Below are positions 20,185 to 31,622 of a DNA stretch of 64,000 nt, one piece after another (position 1 is the stretch's first letter; each line of letters begins with the position of its first letter). The stretch spans positions 248,001-312,000 of the forward strand of contig NZ_CP023559.1 of assembly GCF_003006155.1 (NCBI RefSeq), in the 5' to 3' direction. The position numbers and the translations under genes are program-made. Origin of the DNA: Salinicola tamaricis. Lineage in GTDB: Bacteria; Pseudomonadota; Gammaproteobacteria; Pseudomonadales; Halomonadaceae. The notes under the pieces are model-generated. The model worked only from the letters and a program-made list of their open reading frames with translations. It did no database searches and had not been told where the DNA came from.

Positions 20185-20711
20185 TCACAGAAACAGCTGT
20201 TCGTTGATGGGAATGCCGTGCGCTTCGCAGTAGGTCACGTAATGATTGATGAACCAGAAAACGTCCAGGGTTTCTGCCATTCCCCATTTTCGTCGAAGAA
20301 CTCGTTGGCGCCCTGCATCCAGAACAGCGCCTTCATGCCGTTCGGCTCATCGGTCACCAGGGTATGCGCCTGGCCGGGCATTTCGGTGATGAACTCTCCG
20401 GGGCCGCAGACCCAGTCGTACTCCAGATAGCGGAAAGTCCCCTCCATCCCCACCGCCCAGACCATGCCACGGTGACGGTGCGTGCCGATCACGCCCGGGC
20501 CCTTGATCCACAGGATATTGCAGTAGACGTTGTTGCGAACATCGAACGCGAGATGGCGAATGGCGGCGTTATCGCCAAAGGGAACCCAGGGGCTCTCCGC
20601 TTCCGAGAGCCCGACATAGCTCCCCTCGCGCCCGAATCGATCCTGCATTGCCTTCATCGGCTCTGGCACTTCGACGATGCGATAAGCCGTACTGGCCGGT
20701 GCATTGGACAT
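20185..20711 (-). CDS. Cupin, 2,4'-dihydroxyacetophenone dioxygenase-like, frame broken near the end
   Basis: About 175 residues. ATG 20711 has AGGAG 7-8 nt before it and is preferred to an upstream in-frame start. The cupin core contains VYCNILWIKGPGVIGTHRHRGMVWAV (metal His pair HRHRG) and GTFRYLEYDWVCGPGEFITE, then HTLVTDEPNGMKALFW. This layout matches cupins annotated as 2,4'-dihydroxyacetophenone dioxygenase family. After DENGEW the frame shifts (~20,275); the restored frame reads ETLDVFWFINHYVTYCEAHG and ends PINEQLFL before TGA at 20185. As the first gene behind a sigma54 promoter it likely starts the catabolic sequence. The true substrate is uncertain, since few members of the family have been tested. 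Confidence 0.78.
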
Positions 20712-20758
20712 GGTCTTTCTCCTCTTGGATGGAATTGGTCTGCTTCCCATCAATACAG

Positions 20759-20774
20759 AGCAAGCCACATGCCA
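20759..20774 (-). promoter_or_regulatory. Sigma54 -24/-12 promoter of the cupin-SDR-MDR-MFS operon
   Basis: On the minus strand the sequence is TGGCATGTGGCTTGCT, which fits TGGCAYG-N4-TTGCW exactly in spacing with one deviation in the -24 box. It ends 47 bp before the cupin ATG (20711), leaving room for transcription start near 20,747 and a normal leader. The divergent gene is a sigma54-dependent activator, which makes the site credible. The 200 bp further upstream are AT-rich and would hold the activator and IHF sites; I could not define an activator repeat. Confidence 0.82.
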
Positions 20775-20980
20775 TCAGCGCAACGGCGTAGACCTATGTC
20801 TAAGCAAGGCGGCTAAGCCACCGCCGAACCAGCAAAAAATCATTCAGCCGGGAGACCAATGGATAACGGTGAGAGAGATCGTGTTTTATTAAGATTGATA
20901 AAATTCATCATTTTTATAAAAACTGACAGATAAAAAGCGAAAATCACGCTCTTTTTCTGCGACTTTGGTAGGGTAAATTC

Positions 20981-22852
20981 ATGCCCAGAAAGCTACGCCT
21001 CTCGGAAATAACGGAAAGAGCTGATCAAGCAAAATCTATAAAAGATGCTCTGCATGCCGGCGATCCACCCACACTGCACGACCTGACAGAGAGCCTGCGG
21101 TTCACGCCCAACGACGGCCGGATCTGGTTCGATACCCGCCGCATGCTGCTGTTCGGCGCCCACTCCTTCGGCGCCCTGCGGCGCGAGCTGATCGAAACCC
21201 TGGGGCCCGCGGGGGCGCGCGACCTGCTGATGCGCGTCGGCTTCTCGGCCGGCGCCTCGGATGCCGCCTTCGTACGCAAGCACTGGCCGGATAGCGACGA
21301 TGCCGGGGTGTTGAGTGCGGGTGAGCGCATACATGCGGTAATGGGCATGGTGAAGGTGGAGACCATCCGCCGCGACCATGACATCCCCAACGGCACCTTC
21401 GATGCCGAGTTCCTGTGGCACGACTCCGTCGAAGCCGCCGAGCATCTCAAGGCGCACGGGCTCTCCGCGGAACCGGTGTGCTGGATGCAGCTCGGCTACG
21501 CCAGCGGCTATGCCAGCGCCTTCTATGGCAAGCGCGTGATCTACCGGGAACTCGAATGCGCCGGCTGCGGCGCCGCGCACTGCCGGATCGTGGGCGAGAC
21601 CACCAGCGAGCGCATGCAAGCGAACGACGATCTCGACTGGCTGCAGCTCGACCGCCAGCGGCTTTCCCCCGCCACGGCACAAGGGCGAACCACGCGTCGG
21701 CAACCCGTCGCGACGTCTGCGCCACGCCATGACGCCAACAAAACCGACGCCACAAATGCCGGCGCCACAGGCATCGACGCCACCGGCATCGAGCCTCATG
21801 CAAGCAACGCTCAGCGGATCGTGGGGGTCTCCGCGGCGGTCAGCATCGCCCTGCAGAAGATCGAGCGGGTCGCCCCCACGCCGGCCACGGTGCTGCTCAA
21901 TGGTGAATCGGGGGTCGGCAAGGACCTCTTCGCCAACGCCCTGCACCGCAGCAGCCTGCTGGCCGAAGGTCCCTTCGTCGCGCTCAACTGCGCGGCGATC
22001 CCCGATACGCTGATCGAAGCCGAGCTGTTCGGCGTGGAGAAAGGCGCCTTCACCGGCGCCGAGCGCAGCCGCCCTGGGCGCTTCGAGCGCGCCGACGGTG
22101 GCACCCTGTTCCTCGACGAGATCCCCTCGCTGAGCCTGGAAGCCCAGGGCAAGCTGCTGCGCACGCTGCAGGATGGCGAGATCGAACGGGTCGGTGGCAG
22201 CCAGCCGATCCGGGTCGACGTGCGCATCGTCGCCGCCGCCAACAAGGATCTGTTGCAGGAGGTGCAGGCCGGGCGCTTCCGCGAGGACCTCTACTACCGT
22301 CTCAACGTCTTCCCGATCCGGCTGCCACCACTACGGGAGCGGCGCGACGATATTCCGCTGCTGGTCGAGCACTTCTCGCGCCACTACGCCGAGCGCTACC
22401 GGAAATCGATCACCGGGCTGACGCGTAAAGCCTCCGATGCCCTGCTCGCCTACGACTACCCCGGCAACGTGCGCGAACTGCAGAACCTGGTGGAGCGCGG
22501 GGTGATCAACGCCCTGGACGGCGGGCCGATCGACGCTTTTCATCTGTTCGAGGATGCCGGCTTCTCCTCCAGCCCCGGCGCCAAGCTCAGAATCAACGCC
22601 GCGGGCGATCTCGAGACCGCCGAGCCCGAAGAGGTCTCGCTATCCCGCCCTACGCAACCCCATACCGCGAGCCACGCCGAAGACACCGTGACCGAACGGG
22701 AAAGGCAGATGCTCGAACGCGTACTCGGCAACGCCGAAGGCAACGTCTCCCAGGCCGCCCGTGACCTGGGCATCACCCGCGCCAAGCTCGCCTATCGGCT
22801 GCAGAAGTTAGGGCTGGAGCCAAGTCGGTACCGGTACCCCAATGACACATGA
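20981..22852 (+). CDS. Sigma54-dependent activator with XylR_N and V4R sensor domains
   Basis: 623-residue enhancer-binding protein of the XylR/DmpR class. Residues ~30-130 form the XylR_N domain ([40 protein letters not shown]). Residues ~140-210 form the V4R domain with the cysteine cluster [19 protein letters not shown] low-complexity Thr/Ala linker follows. The AAA+ core has [15 protein letters not shown] (Walker A), [20 protein letters not shown] (sigma54-contacting GAFTGA) and LFLDEIPSL. The C-terminus is a Fis-type HTH ([20 protein letters not shown]). In this class the N-terminal domains bind an aromatic effector and relieve repression of the ATPase. It is divergent from the operon with the -24/-12 promoter and is its probable activator. 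Confidence 0.93.
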   Translation: MPRKLRLSEITERADQAKSIKDALHAGDPPTLHDLTESLRFTPNDGRIWFDTRRMLLFGAHSFGALRRELIETLGPAGARDLLMRVGFSAGASDAAFVRKHWPDSDDAGVLSAGERIHAVMGMVKVETIRRDHDIPNGTFDAEFLWHDSVEAAEHLKAHGLSAEPVCWMQLGYASGYASAFYGKRVIYRELECAGCGAAHCRIVGETTSERMQANDDLDWLQLDRQRLSPATAQGRTTRRQPVATSAPRHDANKTDATNAGATGIDATGIEPHASNAQRIVGVSAAVSIALQKIERVAPTPATVLLNGESGVGKDLFANALHRSSLLAEGPFVALNCAAIPDTLIEAELFGVEKGAFTGAERSRPGRFERADGGTLFLDEIPSLSLEAQGKLLRTLQDGEIERVGGSQPIRVDVRIVAAANKDLLQEVQAGRFREDLYYRLNVFPIRLPPLRERRDDIPLLVEHFSRHYAERYRKSITGLTRKASDALLAYDYPGNVRELQNLVERGVINALDGGPIDAFHLFEDAGFSSSPGAKLRINAAGDLETAEPEEVSLSRPTQPHTASHAEDTVTERERQMLERVLGNAEGNVSQAARDLGITRAKLAYRLQKLGLEPSRYRYPNDT

Positions 22853-23454
22853 GTGGGGTTGGTATTGGCTTCCGGAGAAATAAAGAGAATTGGTCTGGCA
22901 TTGATCAGCGGAGACGCTATTTGCTGCGTGTGGCTGCCATTGGGTAGGCAGACGCATACGTGGGCAATGTCTGGAGAGGAAGCAGAGAGCCGGATGGGAA
23001 AGCGCTATATCACCGATTCGATGCCTGGCCCGGTCAAGAGAGAGCCCACAAGCCGAGGAATTATGAGTTCGCTTTTAAAGCAATAAGTTACTGACACACA
23101 AGGAAAACCAACCGTAATCGAGCGAAAGGTACAGTTCTTTGGAATCAGTAGGTTAGCGAAATTCAAGGATAGCACAGGAAGCTGGTGTGTGTACCGGTGG
23201 TGTACCGTTTGGGGGTTCCCCTATCTCGAGCAGCATGCCTATGAGGGGCGCAAAATTGCTTTTCTCAGAGGCATGCTGACCGCTTACGGCCAGAAGCGGA
23301 CATGCAATCTACACACAAGAAAAGTCAGCTTTCATACATTAACCTTCAGATTTTCCACATTGACCACAAGCTACCGACCAAAAACTTATTCCTCGTGCAA
23401 CGTTTATCACGCCTTCAGTCCTAATTAAAATGTCCTTTAAGACCAATCCTCAGG
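22853..23454. other. Gene-free, lower-GC stretch with a stem-loop
   Basis: No open frame in these 600 bp has a ribosome site or a recognisable family. GC content drops here, marking the left border of the foreign region. A perfect 10-bp inverted repeat, CAGCATGCCT (23231-23240) and AGGCATGCTG (23269-23278), encloses 28 nt and could form a hairpin. A partial direct repeat GTGTACCGGTGGTGTACC lies at about 23,190. I cannot identify an integrase site or transfer RNA fragment here. Confidence 0.4.
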
Positions 23455-26400
23455 CTAGGAAGGCAAACGAATCTCGCGGAATACCTCGCCAAGCTGAAGC
23501 GCCGCACTTCGCCGGTCGCCCATGTCGACCAGAATGTCGAGGATGCGCAGAAATTTCTGAGCTAGAGCCGGCGTCATCTGCGCATCACGATGCGCGAAGT
23601 GCTGCACCAGCTCAGCGATGCGCGCTGGAATGAACGTTCCATGCCACCCCTTTAGATTGTCAGGTCCGTCGCCGGTGATCGCGAGTACTTGGTCAGCGAA
23701 GGCTTCGGCCGGGTAGTTGGCCTTAGCTCGCTCACAGAGCGTCAAGAATGGGTCCATCACGGAAGCAGCCCATCCGCCCGCACGAACAAAACGATCGATA
23801 AGGGGCAGGATGCGGCTGATTTCAGTCCAGTCGCCATTCACGTAACGAGCGGCTAAGCTCGCGTGTTCGACTGAGACAAACATCAATGTATTAACAAGCC
23901 TGGGTTGATCGAAGCCTGAGAATCTTCCACTCCGATAGGCGTCACGCTTGAAGGCAGGGTCCTGAAGAAGTCGTTCAAGACAGAGTTCAAGTATGTTGAT
24001 TGCATCGGATGGAATGACTGGCGCATCGTACACGTAGGAACAGACGTAGGTACTCGATAATGGATAAAGGAGAGCCCAGCAATTATCTCCCTCAAGCGCA
24101 AGAATCGGATCGAGGAAGCGGGTCTGAAAATCGCTAAGAGGGAGAAGACCGGCTATCCGGCCTAGGCTTGACCCTAGGGTGTGGGTCCACTCAAAAATTT
24201 GAGTGGACGAACGATTTCGACGTCCGGTTCTCACCCAAGGCGGCGCATTCTTCTGATTGGTCCAGTCGAGGATGCCAGCGAAGAAATCGAGGAACGCACT
24301 CTTCGCGTTACTGCTCAGGATCTCGTCGAAGGGGATTCGCTCAAGTATTTTTTCAGCCTGGTCTGAATGCCAGAGGACATCCGGTTCCCCCCACATCTCA
24401 TTCGTGTCAGCCGCATCATCTGCGTCGTATTCTTCGTAAGCTCGATTCCAACGCCGACCACTCTCGGGGTCGACCTTCACCCATGCCGGAGGTGGTAGCG
24501 GAAGGGAGGCCCATCCGCTTCCGTTCTCATAGAAGGCTAGCGCAGCCTCGACCGCAGCTTGCAATTCACTTGATGAGTGGGGTGCTTCACTTTGTTGACG
24601 GTAATGATCACGCGGGCGCCGTGGTATGTGGCAGAGCGATAATGCCAGGACCAGCGAGGCCCAAGTCAGCTTGGGATCCATGAACCAAAGCTTGCAGGCT
24701 TCTTCGAGCGTGGCCAACGAAACGACTTCCAGTGGGTGCGCAATCAGCCCGAGGAGGTCGTGAGCCGCGCCGCGCGCCGCCGTACCTTCGCGGAGATCCG
24801 CGGCAAGGCCGCGTGCCACGAAGATCGCGTGGTGCCACGGGATGACGGCACCAGGCGACCACATCCGATCTGGCTTTTCTGGTAGTTGGATCGCGCGCCT
24901 TAAGGCGTCACGAGCCCACTCAAGGTCTTCTTGAGTGCGCCCGTCTCGAAAGTTGAGCGCGATGGCGGCGGTAGCGGCGACCGCGCCGCGACGTATACCC
25001 AAGAGCTCTTCTTCGTTTTCCTCGTTCGAGTGCTCGAACAAGTCGCTGGCGTCCGCTTCCCTGGCCAAAGCGATGGCACCCTCGACCGTGTGGGTGTCGC
25101 TTAGTGTTTTCTCTTCGAAGGACTTGGACGCCCACGTCCAAAGGCCCGTTTGCCTAAGCCGCTTAGCAGCCTCTTCTGCCCTAGCGACATTTTCAGGCTT
25201 AGCGGCGGAAGGGCTCACATGGACAATCGCAACCTGGTCTGAATCCTCTTTGGTGCGGTAGGCCTGATAGTTTTTCGGGTCCGCCAGTTCGGCATATTCG
25301 AGGGCCTGAGCTGTGAGGTGCTCCCTTGCCCTCGGATTGTTGCGGTGCTCTTCGTACTGATAGGGCAGATCGTTCTTGAAATTAAGGATCGCTTCACTAG
25401 CCCGGTCGCGGATCGGCCCCGTCGAAAAGACGAACCTTGGCACCATCCCACTAAGCTGTGCCTTGCGTACCGGCCGGGCATTTGCTGCTTGGATCGCCTC
25501 AATGTGAGGCCTGTCGGTGCGAGACGTGAAACCGATTAGGCTAGCAGCCGGAGAGAGGTCTTGCACCATTCGGTTGTGATCTGCGGCCAACAGGCGCTGC
25601 GAGGTGAAGAGTGGCAACGTCGTTTCAGATACTGTCTCGGTGTGAAGCGCAATCACCGACGCGACGCCCAAGATAGCGATGCACTCGTTACCCTCGACGA
25701 TTATCTGGATCAGATCGTCAACGGGCCGGCTGCGCGCTAGCTCGGCAAAGCACCATTCCTCAAGCGCCATAAACCCGCAGCCAATGGCACTAGGTGCCCA
25801 CATCGAACGACACCAAAGATACTCCCGGTCGGTACCCCAGAACCTTTGGCTCCCCAGGGAAAGGTCAGTTCGAGCGGTATGGGAGTACCATCACGACTTC
25901 GTGAATAATGATGCAGCTGTCGCCACGCATTCATCGCGTGATCGCAGAGCTCTCGAAGAAGCCGCAATGCCTCTTCCGGCGAAGATTGGAAAAGCGAGTG
26001 AAAGGGCTCTCGAAGCGGCGAAGGGGGTGAAAAGCTTTTAAAATCATCGCGGATCGATAATCTGTTCCAGTCGTGGTCGCTGAAATCGTCGATAGTTCTC
26101 AGGGGAACTGCGCAGGACAGCGCCCTTTGCTCTTGAGACGTGCGCTTGGCTTCCGGTTTAGCCCGTATAGCCTTGCGCCACTCGGATGCGGCATGACGTT
26201 CCCGTTCTTCTCGGGCGACTTGGCCTGCTGGAAGCTCCTCTCGTAGAAAAGCCAAGGAAAGCTCGACGAGGGAATGAGGCAGCGATTGAGCAAGGGTGGG
26301 TGAGAAGGCAATGGTGTCATGAAACGCATCGTCACGAATGTTCTTCGAGTCGGTGACGCGCTGCAAATAGTCGGCCGCTAGGGTTGGCTCGGCTCTCGAC

Positions 26401-28862
26401 GCTCTTAAGAGGAGCCGGCTTAGGGATTGCCGGAATGTCCCCTGATTGGGCACCTTCCCCCAGTACGTTGAGTTGTCGTCCGGCCCATCGGCGGTACTAA
26501 TCGCGTCGATGGCAGCGAGCCAGGTAGCACATTGTTGGAGAAGAGCGCGTGACGTTGGGTTGCTAAGATCGGCTAGGGCGTTCTGCCAAACCTCGAAGAT
26601 AGCGACGATCTCCGGATAAAGTCTCTGTGGAATGTCTGAAATGCGCCGAAGGATAAAGTCAATGAGGCGACCCCACGCACTGAAGTCGGATGGCCACCCG
26701 AGAAGATAAGCAAACTGTTGGCGTTGCTCCTGTGGGAGGTTCCCAGCGAGGATATTCACGTTGGGGGAGGTCTTCTCCGCTTGGAACCCAGACGAGTGTC
26801 TTTCTGAACAGTCGGAAGTCGTCGGCAAAGACCGCCGTCGCGAACTGATTCTCATCTGCTTCGAACTTTGCGGTTCCTAGTGGACCGACCAGCCACGCGC
26901 GCAGCCATTGCGATCTGAGTTCCGATCCTTCCGTTTGGGCGAGGTATTCTGGCCACTCTTCTCCCTGCGTGTACTCCATTGGGAGAGAAGTTCGACGACA
27001 CGTGCCCCGCCGGCGGCTCTTCCGCATGCCTTGACCTCTTCCATCCATTGATCCCCACGATCGGCCAGGACATGGAAGAAAGCCCATTCGAAGAAGATAT
27101 CGTGAGCGAAGCGAACAGAAATTCCCTCGCGAGCATTTTGGAGTATGCCGTCAGATCGTAGGTCCTCGATGTGTGCTACCGTGGTGAGCTCGCTAAGACG
27201 AATCGGATGGCTAAGCTTTCGGGCACGAAGAGAAGCTAAATCGAGCAGTAAGCGCTGACGTTCAATTGCGCTTTGTCCGGTCTCGTTGTAGCCGCCCCGT
27301 CGCCACCAATTCTCGATCAAATCGACTTCAGATCGGGGAGTGAATGTCTGAACACTAGGGTCAGCCACATAACTCTGGTTTAGCACCTTCGCAAAAAAGG
27401 GGCGTCGGACTATCTCCTGCACCTGGGCTGACCCAAACAGAAGAGGCCTGAGGTGTGGTTTGGCTTTTGCGAGTGTCTCGGCCTCTTCATCAGTCAGCTG
27501 ACCAACGCCAAGCGTCTCGACAGTTAGGACGTTTAGGAAGTCGCCCAACCAGTTGCGAAGCACTTCAATGCCTGTGTCTCGAAGGGAGGCAACAATGCGC
27601 CAGTTATCGAGCAGCGGTGACTCCACGATGGCGCGGATCACGTCGAGAATGATGGGCTGGTGCTCCTTCTCGATGCGATCGATTGCATCAATGAACAAAA
27701 TGGGAGTGCCGGCGGCTCCGATCTCCACGAGAAGTTGCTCCAGGGGAGCACCAGAGAGACCCTGCGAGATCGCGTAGCTGATCCAACTGGTGCCTTCGAG
27801 CTGTTCGGCTTTGAGGAAGAGGACTGGTCCGTGTTCCAACTCGCGCTGTACCGCTCGCCTCACCAAGACTGATTTACCACTTCCTGGCAGGCCGCGGATC
27901 TGGACCACTCGTGCTATGGAAAGTTTGGCGTCTAGGTCCCCAAGGACTGAGGTTCGGTCAAGCTTCGTTCCGCCAACATCGTCCGGAATGAGGTTCGCGT
28001 AGCTCTCGGCCAGTTCTCTGAACTTGTCGAGGTTGAGTGATGGTGCGCCGCGAAGGTGTGCGACAGAGGAGATCAATCGAACAAGCCGCGCGCGATCAAA
28101 TTGGCCTGCTTTCCCTGCTGATGCACGAGCTAGCTGAACGGTCCGCGACCAGACAAGTGTAGCCTTGGATGCATCACCGGGTGCGAGACAACCTCGAATA
28201 TGATTAATGGCAGTAGGGGGATCAGTGGCACCTTCGCGAAGGAGGTCGAACTGAATGAGTACAAAGTGAGCAAGGAACTGATGCACTTCATCACTCGTGC
28301 ACGGTACTCCCTTCGTCTCTTCCAGCAGTGTTACGACGTCATCCTTGACCGCTATGATGTCGGCGCTGGCATTGCCACCCGCCTCAAAGCGAGCGTCGAA
28401 ATGGTTGGCCGTCAGGCTTTCACGAGCCCAATCGCAAAGGGTTTTGAGCGCTCGTTCCTTGGCCGGGCTAACGGTGCCAACTGCTGCCCCGTAGCGGTCG
28501 ACGTTAATGCGAAAACCAGGCTTTTTGAGAGTAGCCCAGCTGTCGCGAATGATGTCACGAAAATCGGAGTTTGTTTCCGCCTTGCTGATTGTGAGCGAAC
28601 GTTTTACCTGGAGGCTCAAGCGAGCAGGGTTCTTCGTGGTGTCTTCAAAATCGACGATCACATCATCGAGCGGTTCGCCGAAGTCGCGCTGCTGTACCGA
28701 AACGCAGACAACGATCCGGTCATCGATGCCGGGTGCATATGCCTCGGCGAGCAGCGCGGCGAGATAGAATGCAGCCGCATCGCCCTCAAAGGTAAAACCC
28801 TCGCCGCCGGCGAGTTCGGGTGATTGTGTCATAGCTAGCTTGAAAAATTCCTGAGTAGCCAT
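23455..28862 (-). CDS. Giant nuclease-STAND NTPase, Avs-like defence candidate, frame broken three times
   Basis: One gene of ~1,800 codons read across frame changes near 26,965, 26,790 and 25,800. Residues ~20-130: GEGFTFEGDAAAFYLAALL, then PLDDVIVDFED (D67) and RLSLQVKRSL (Q85-x-K87), a PD-(D/E)xK-like nuclease pattern as in DUF4297/Cap4 domains. Residues ~320-400: GLPGSGKS (324-331, Walker A) and ILFIDAIDRI (388-397, Walker B), a STAND-type P-loop NTPase. A helical region follows, then ~1,200 residues of weakly conserved helical repeats (for example FWGTDREYLWCRSMWAPSA joined to GFMALEEWCFAELARGRP-like sequence). Nuclease + STAND + long C-terminal sensor is the architecture of Avs (AVAST) antiphage proteins, which recognise phage proteins. 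It is a single gene with its own upstream gap and no partner. Defence role is inferred, not shown. Confidence 0.68.
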
Positions 28863-29098
28863 CAGTCGAGTAACCGACTGGTAGATTGTGGAAGATTATG
28901 CGCCTGGACTTCGCAAGAGATCAGCACTCAGTCTAAGAGGGCTAGGCAGTTACCACCGCGTGGGCGTCCACTAATGCCTAGTTATCACAATCTTAGGCTG
29001 TTTGCAGTGGGGTCCCCGACCGCTCCCGCTTCATTGCAGTCGTCTACAGCGGGCACTTAAAAGCCAGCTTTGGTTCGTTATCAGCCATAATAGGCCTC

Positions 29099-29616
29099 TT
29101 ATGTAGCTTGCAAGCCATTGCTCGACCTCCCCGCCAGCAACTTCAGTATCAACAACGCAAACCGCCTCCCAGTCTCTTCATCCCCCAGATACGGCATGCT
29201 TTGCTTCTCATGGTCGCTGAGGTCGTAGAGCACGGCGTCAGGGACCTTCTTGGGAAAGAGGCCATGCATCACCTGGCCTTCGCTTTGGTTGCGCACCTGG
29301 GCCATCACCGCTTCGTCACGTTCGATGCGGTCGGCGATACCGTTGGCGAACGCTGACCTCAGCGCTGTAGAGGTCGTTGAGTCGGTCAATGATATCGGCC
29401 ATGCGCTGCTTCTCGGGGTCGTGGGGCTTGCCTGAGCGGACATCGCTGACTGAGGTAGGCGTAGCCCTACCTGGCCACTTCCAGGCGCAAGCATTCTTCC
29501 TCACGCTTGATGAGGCGATAGTGGGGCAATTCCAGCCAGCTGACGTACTCCCAGCCATAGGCCGTTATGGCCTCGATGATGTCCCGCTGGAACAGAGCTT
29601 CCCCGCTGTTCACCAT
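29099..29616 (-). pseudogene. Remnant of a type I restriction enzyme R subunit (HsdR)
   Basis: The leftward frame from ATG 29616 starts MVNSGEALFQRDIIEAITAY, like the extreme N-terminus of one HsdR branch, and soon stops. Immediately downstream, in other frames, KQRMADIIDRLNDLYSAE, DRIAFANGIADRIERDEAVM, AQVRNQSEGQVMHGLFPKKV and ETGRRFALLILKLL resemble the C-terminal helical domain of HsdR. The helicase and nuclease core is absent, so ~500 bp remain of a ~3-kb gene. No HsdM or HsdS is present nearby. This is a deletion relic, independent of the small sequencing indels seen elsewhere. Confidence 0.55.
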
Positions 29617-29716
29617 GTCACCCCCTGCGCCTAGCGTAATCTTGCGTAACAGCCTAGCGCTTCAGGGATAAGAGGAGAAGTCTACTTAGGCCGCTGAACC
29701 ATCAGGGCACCAGCCG

Positions 29717-30635
29717 TTATTCGCGAAGCATGCCCAAGGCTTGCTCCAACAGCTCCAGTGATTGACGATGCTTGTCCGGATGCATCTTATGGATGTTGGC
29801 GAGCTTCCAGCGCACTGCAGGCAGCCGATCAACACCCGGCAGCGGAAGCAGCGCCCAGTCAGGCGCCCCCTGCTTGAAGGACATCAGGAAGCGAACATCC
29901 TCATCGGTCATTAGCTGCCCCAGCCGCGACAGCAGCTCATCGCGGACGCTCTCCAACTCCTGCAAAGGAAGGTCAACCCTGGCCATCCCGACAAACTCCT
30001 GCTGGTAGACGTTTTCCAGGGGCTTCAGTCGCGGGTTGATCACTTCGTTCAAGGGCCTCGGATGCCCCAGCAGATAGACCAGGAAGCCTTCGAATACGCT
30101 TCGATCCAGGCCGCCCTGGTTCAGAAGCAACTTTACATCGAAGAGATCCCGGGGGTGCTGGCGATCCAGCGCGGCACAGATCTTGCCACCATATAGGTCC
30201 GGCAGTGACACCACCCGCACCGCAGCGAAGCCGTAATCGTCTTCCACGGCTTCCACGACATCGCGCTCCTGGGGCGGGTGCAGAGTGCCACGCAGCACCG
30301 GCGATACCTCTACCTTCACCTGGCTGCGACCTCGACGCACCAGGATCCTCAGATCGTCCGGCGATTATCCCGAAGCTCGGCCTTCACACCTGGCAGTCGG
30401 GCGCTGAAAGACTCTGCCAGTCGCTGCAGCGCCTCGCGACAGCGTCGCAATGCCTCGTCACGGGCGCCAGCGGCAAGTAGGCCAGGTCGATGTCGACCGA
30501 AAGGCGGGGTAATGGCTGCACGAAGAGGTTGATGGCCGTACCGCCCTTCAGGGCGAAGCACGGCTCGTCATTGAGGAAAGGCAGAAGCGAGACCAACAGC
30601 CTGACCTGTTCGTGGTAGTGAGCTTCAATCGGCAT
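29717..30635 (-). CDS. AbiEii-type nucleotidyltransferase toxin, frame broken twice
   Basis: Toxin of a type IV (AbiE) toxin-antitoxin pair; AbiEii-family proteins are nucleotidyltransferases that block growth when not restrained. The first part shows FALKGGTAINLFVQPLPRLSVDIDL, the NTase motif GGTA...(S)-x-DIDL. Frame shifts in the region ~30,480 and ~30,350 join ARDEALRRCREALQRLAESF and then RGRSQVKVEVSPVLRGTLHP. The C-terminal part has VVSLPDLYGGKICAALDRQH-PRDLFDVKLLL, typical of the family. The ATG overlaps the antitoxin stop by 11 bp, the usual coupling. Both breaks fit single missing bases. Confidence 0.83.
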
Positions 30636-31402
30636 GCAGGAACGCCTCCGGCACCGTCACGTGATATTCCCTGTCCAGCTTGCCGCCCTGGCAGAGCTGC
30701 CGCTTGCCCTTGCCGAGATCCAGTCGACGAGGTTCCAGACGACCGTACCAGGCATGCCCAGCATGGCGAGCCAGCACCAGGAAGGCACGCTTGGTTCTCA
30801 CCGAACGGCACCCCTCCAGCAATGCCTGCAGCCGGCGTGGACGCAGCGTATTGAGCCCACCGAAGGTGTCGACCAGCTCACTGTTGAACAGCAGCTCGTT
30901 CGGCGTCACGGCGATCCACTCCAGGACCGCTCGTTCGGGGGTCGATACCTGCAAGCTGAAGGCCCTGCTATCCGTCGCGTAGTCAGTGAAGCTACCGGGA
31001 AGCTGCACTGGCAGACCCTTTTCAGAGTGAAGCACCATCCGCCCCTACCCAATCGGCATCACTCAACCACCGGGGCAGCCGAACGGCTTTCTTGCCATAC
31101 AGGTGCGTTGTGCTCTCCCCCATGGGCAGATAGTGGGCAAAGCCATGCAGTGCCAGGGCCGTCTGGCCACCCGGCCAAAGCGGTGGTAAGCCCGTGTCGT
31201 CGCTCTCCTGTAAGGCGAAAACAGCGCTCTCCCAGGTAAGAGGCTCCCCCGCTTGGCAGTAGGCGCCGTACCCCACGCGTTGCAGCCAGCCACTGCTGGC
31301 CAGCTTACGCGCCTGATCCGAGGTGACACCGTGAGAGGCCAGCCAGGCAGTCGTCACGACGGCGCCATACGGGATCTTGTGCAGCAGCTGGTTTATTTTC
31401 AC
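30625..31402 (-). CDS. AbiEi-type antitoxin, frame broken
   Basis: Antitoxin and autorepressor of the AbiE pair. The N-terminal winged-helix segment reads KINQLLHKIPYGAVVTTAWL, SHGVTSDQARKLASSGWLQR and VGYGAYCQAGEPLTWESAVF, typical of AbiEi; the C-terminal part (FSLQVSTPERAVLEWIAVTP, FNSELVDTFGGLNTLRPRRL, RLDLGKGKRQLCQGGKLDRE) is the toxin-antagonising domain. The frame changes near 31,030. The start codon is GTG at 31402 and lies inside a 14-bp palindrome. AbiEi proteins bind inverted repeats in their own promoter; candidate sites are annotated upstream. Confidence 0.83.
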
Positions 31403-31463
31403 GTGAAAAAGCGGCCTAAAATTCCGTCTTCAGAGTGAAGATAAACCACATTGGTTTATCTTC
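31396..31463 (-). promoter_or_regulatory. AbiE operator region: two palindromes
   Basis: A perfect 12-bp inverted repeat with a 3-nt centre, GAAGATAAACCA-CAT-TGGTTTATCTTC (31437-31463), lies 35 bp upstream of the antitoxin GTG. A second palindrome, TTTTCACGTGAAAA (31396-31409), spans the start codon, and next to it GGTTTATTTTC repeats the same half-site. Cooperative AbiEi binding to two such repeats is established for the Streptococcus AbiE system; here it is inferred. Confidence 0.6.
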
Positions 31464-31622
31464 AAGCCCAAAATCGCCATTCATGGCCGCTTATAGAACA
31501 GAATTTAAACCGCAGGCTGAGTCTCCGACTCTGTTTGAGCCCCAACTTAGTGGGAGGAAGCTTGAGGGACGAGGCCAGGCTGAGAAGGCGGCTGCAGGGG
31601 GACAAAGCGGCCACACATCACG

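Noticed and set aside
23430..23633. Rightward frame at the right edge of the 23-kb gap
   Set aside because: It overlaps the C-terminus of the STAND gene antisense and shows no independent signal.
28200..28823. 207-codon rightward frame opposite to the STAND gene N-terminus
   Set aside because: It mirrors the coding frame of the nuclease domain and has no motif of its own.
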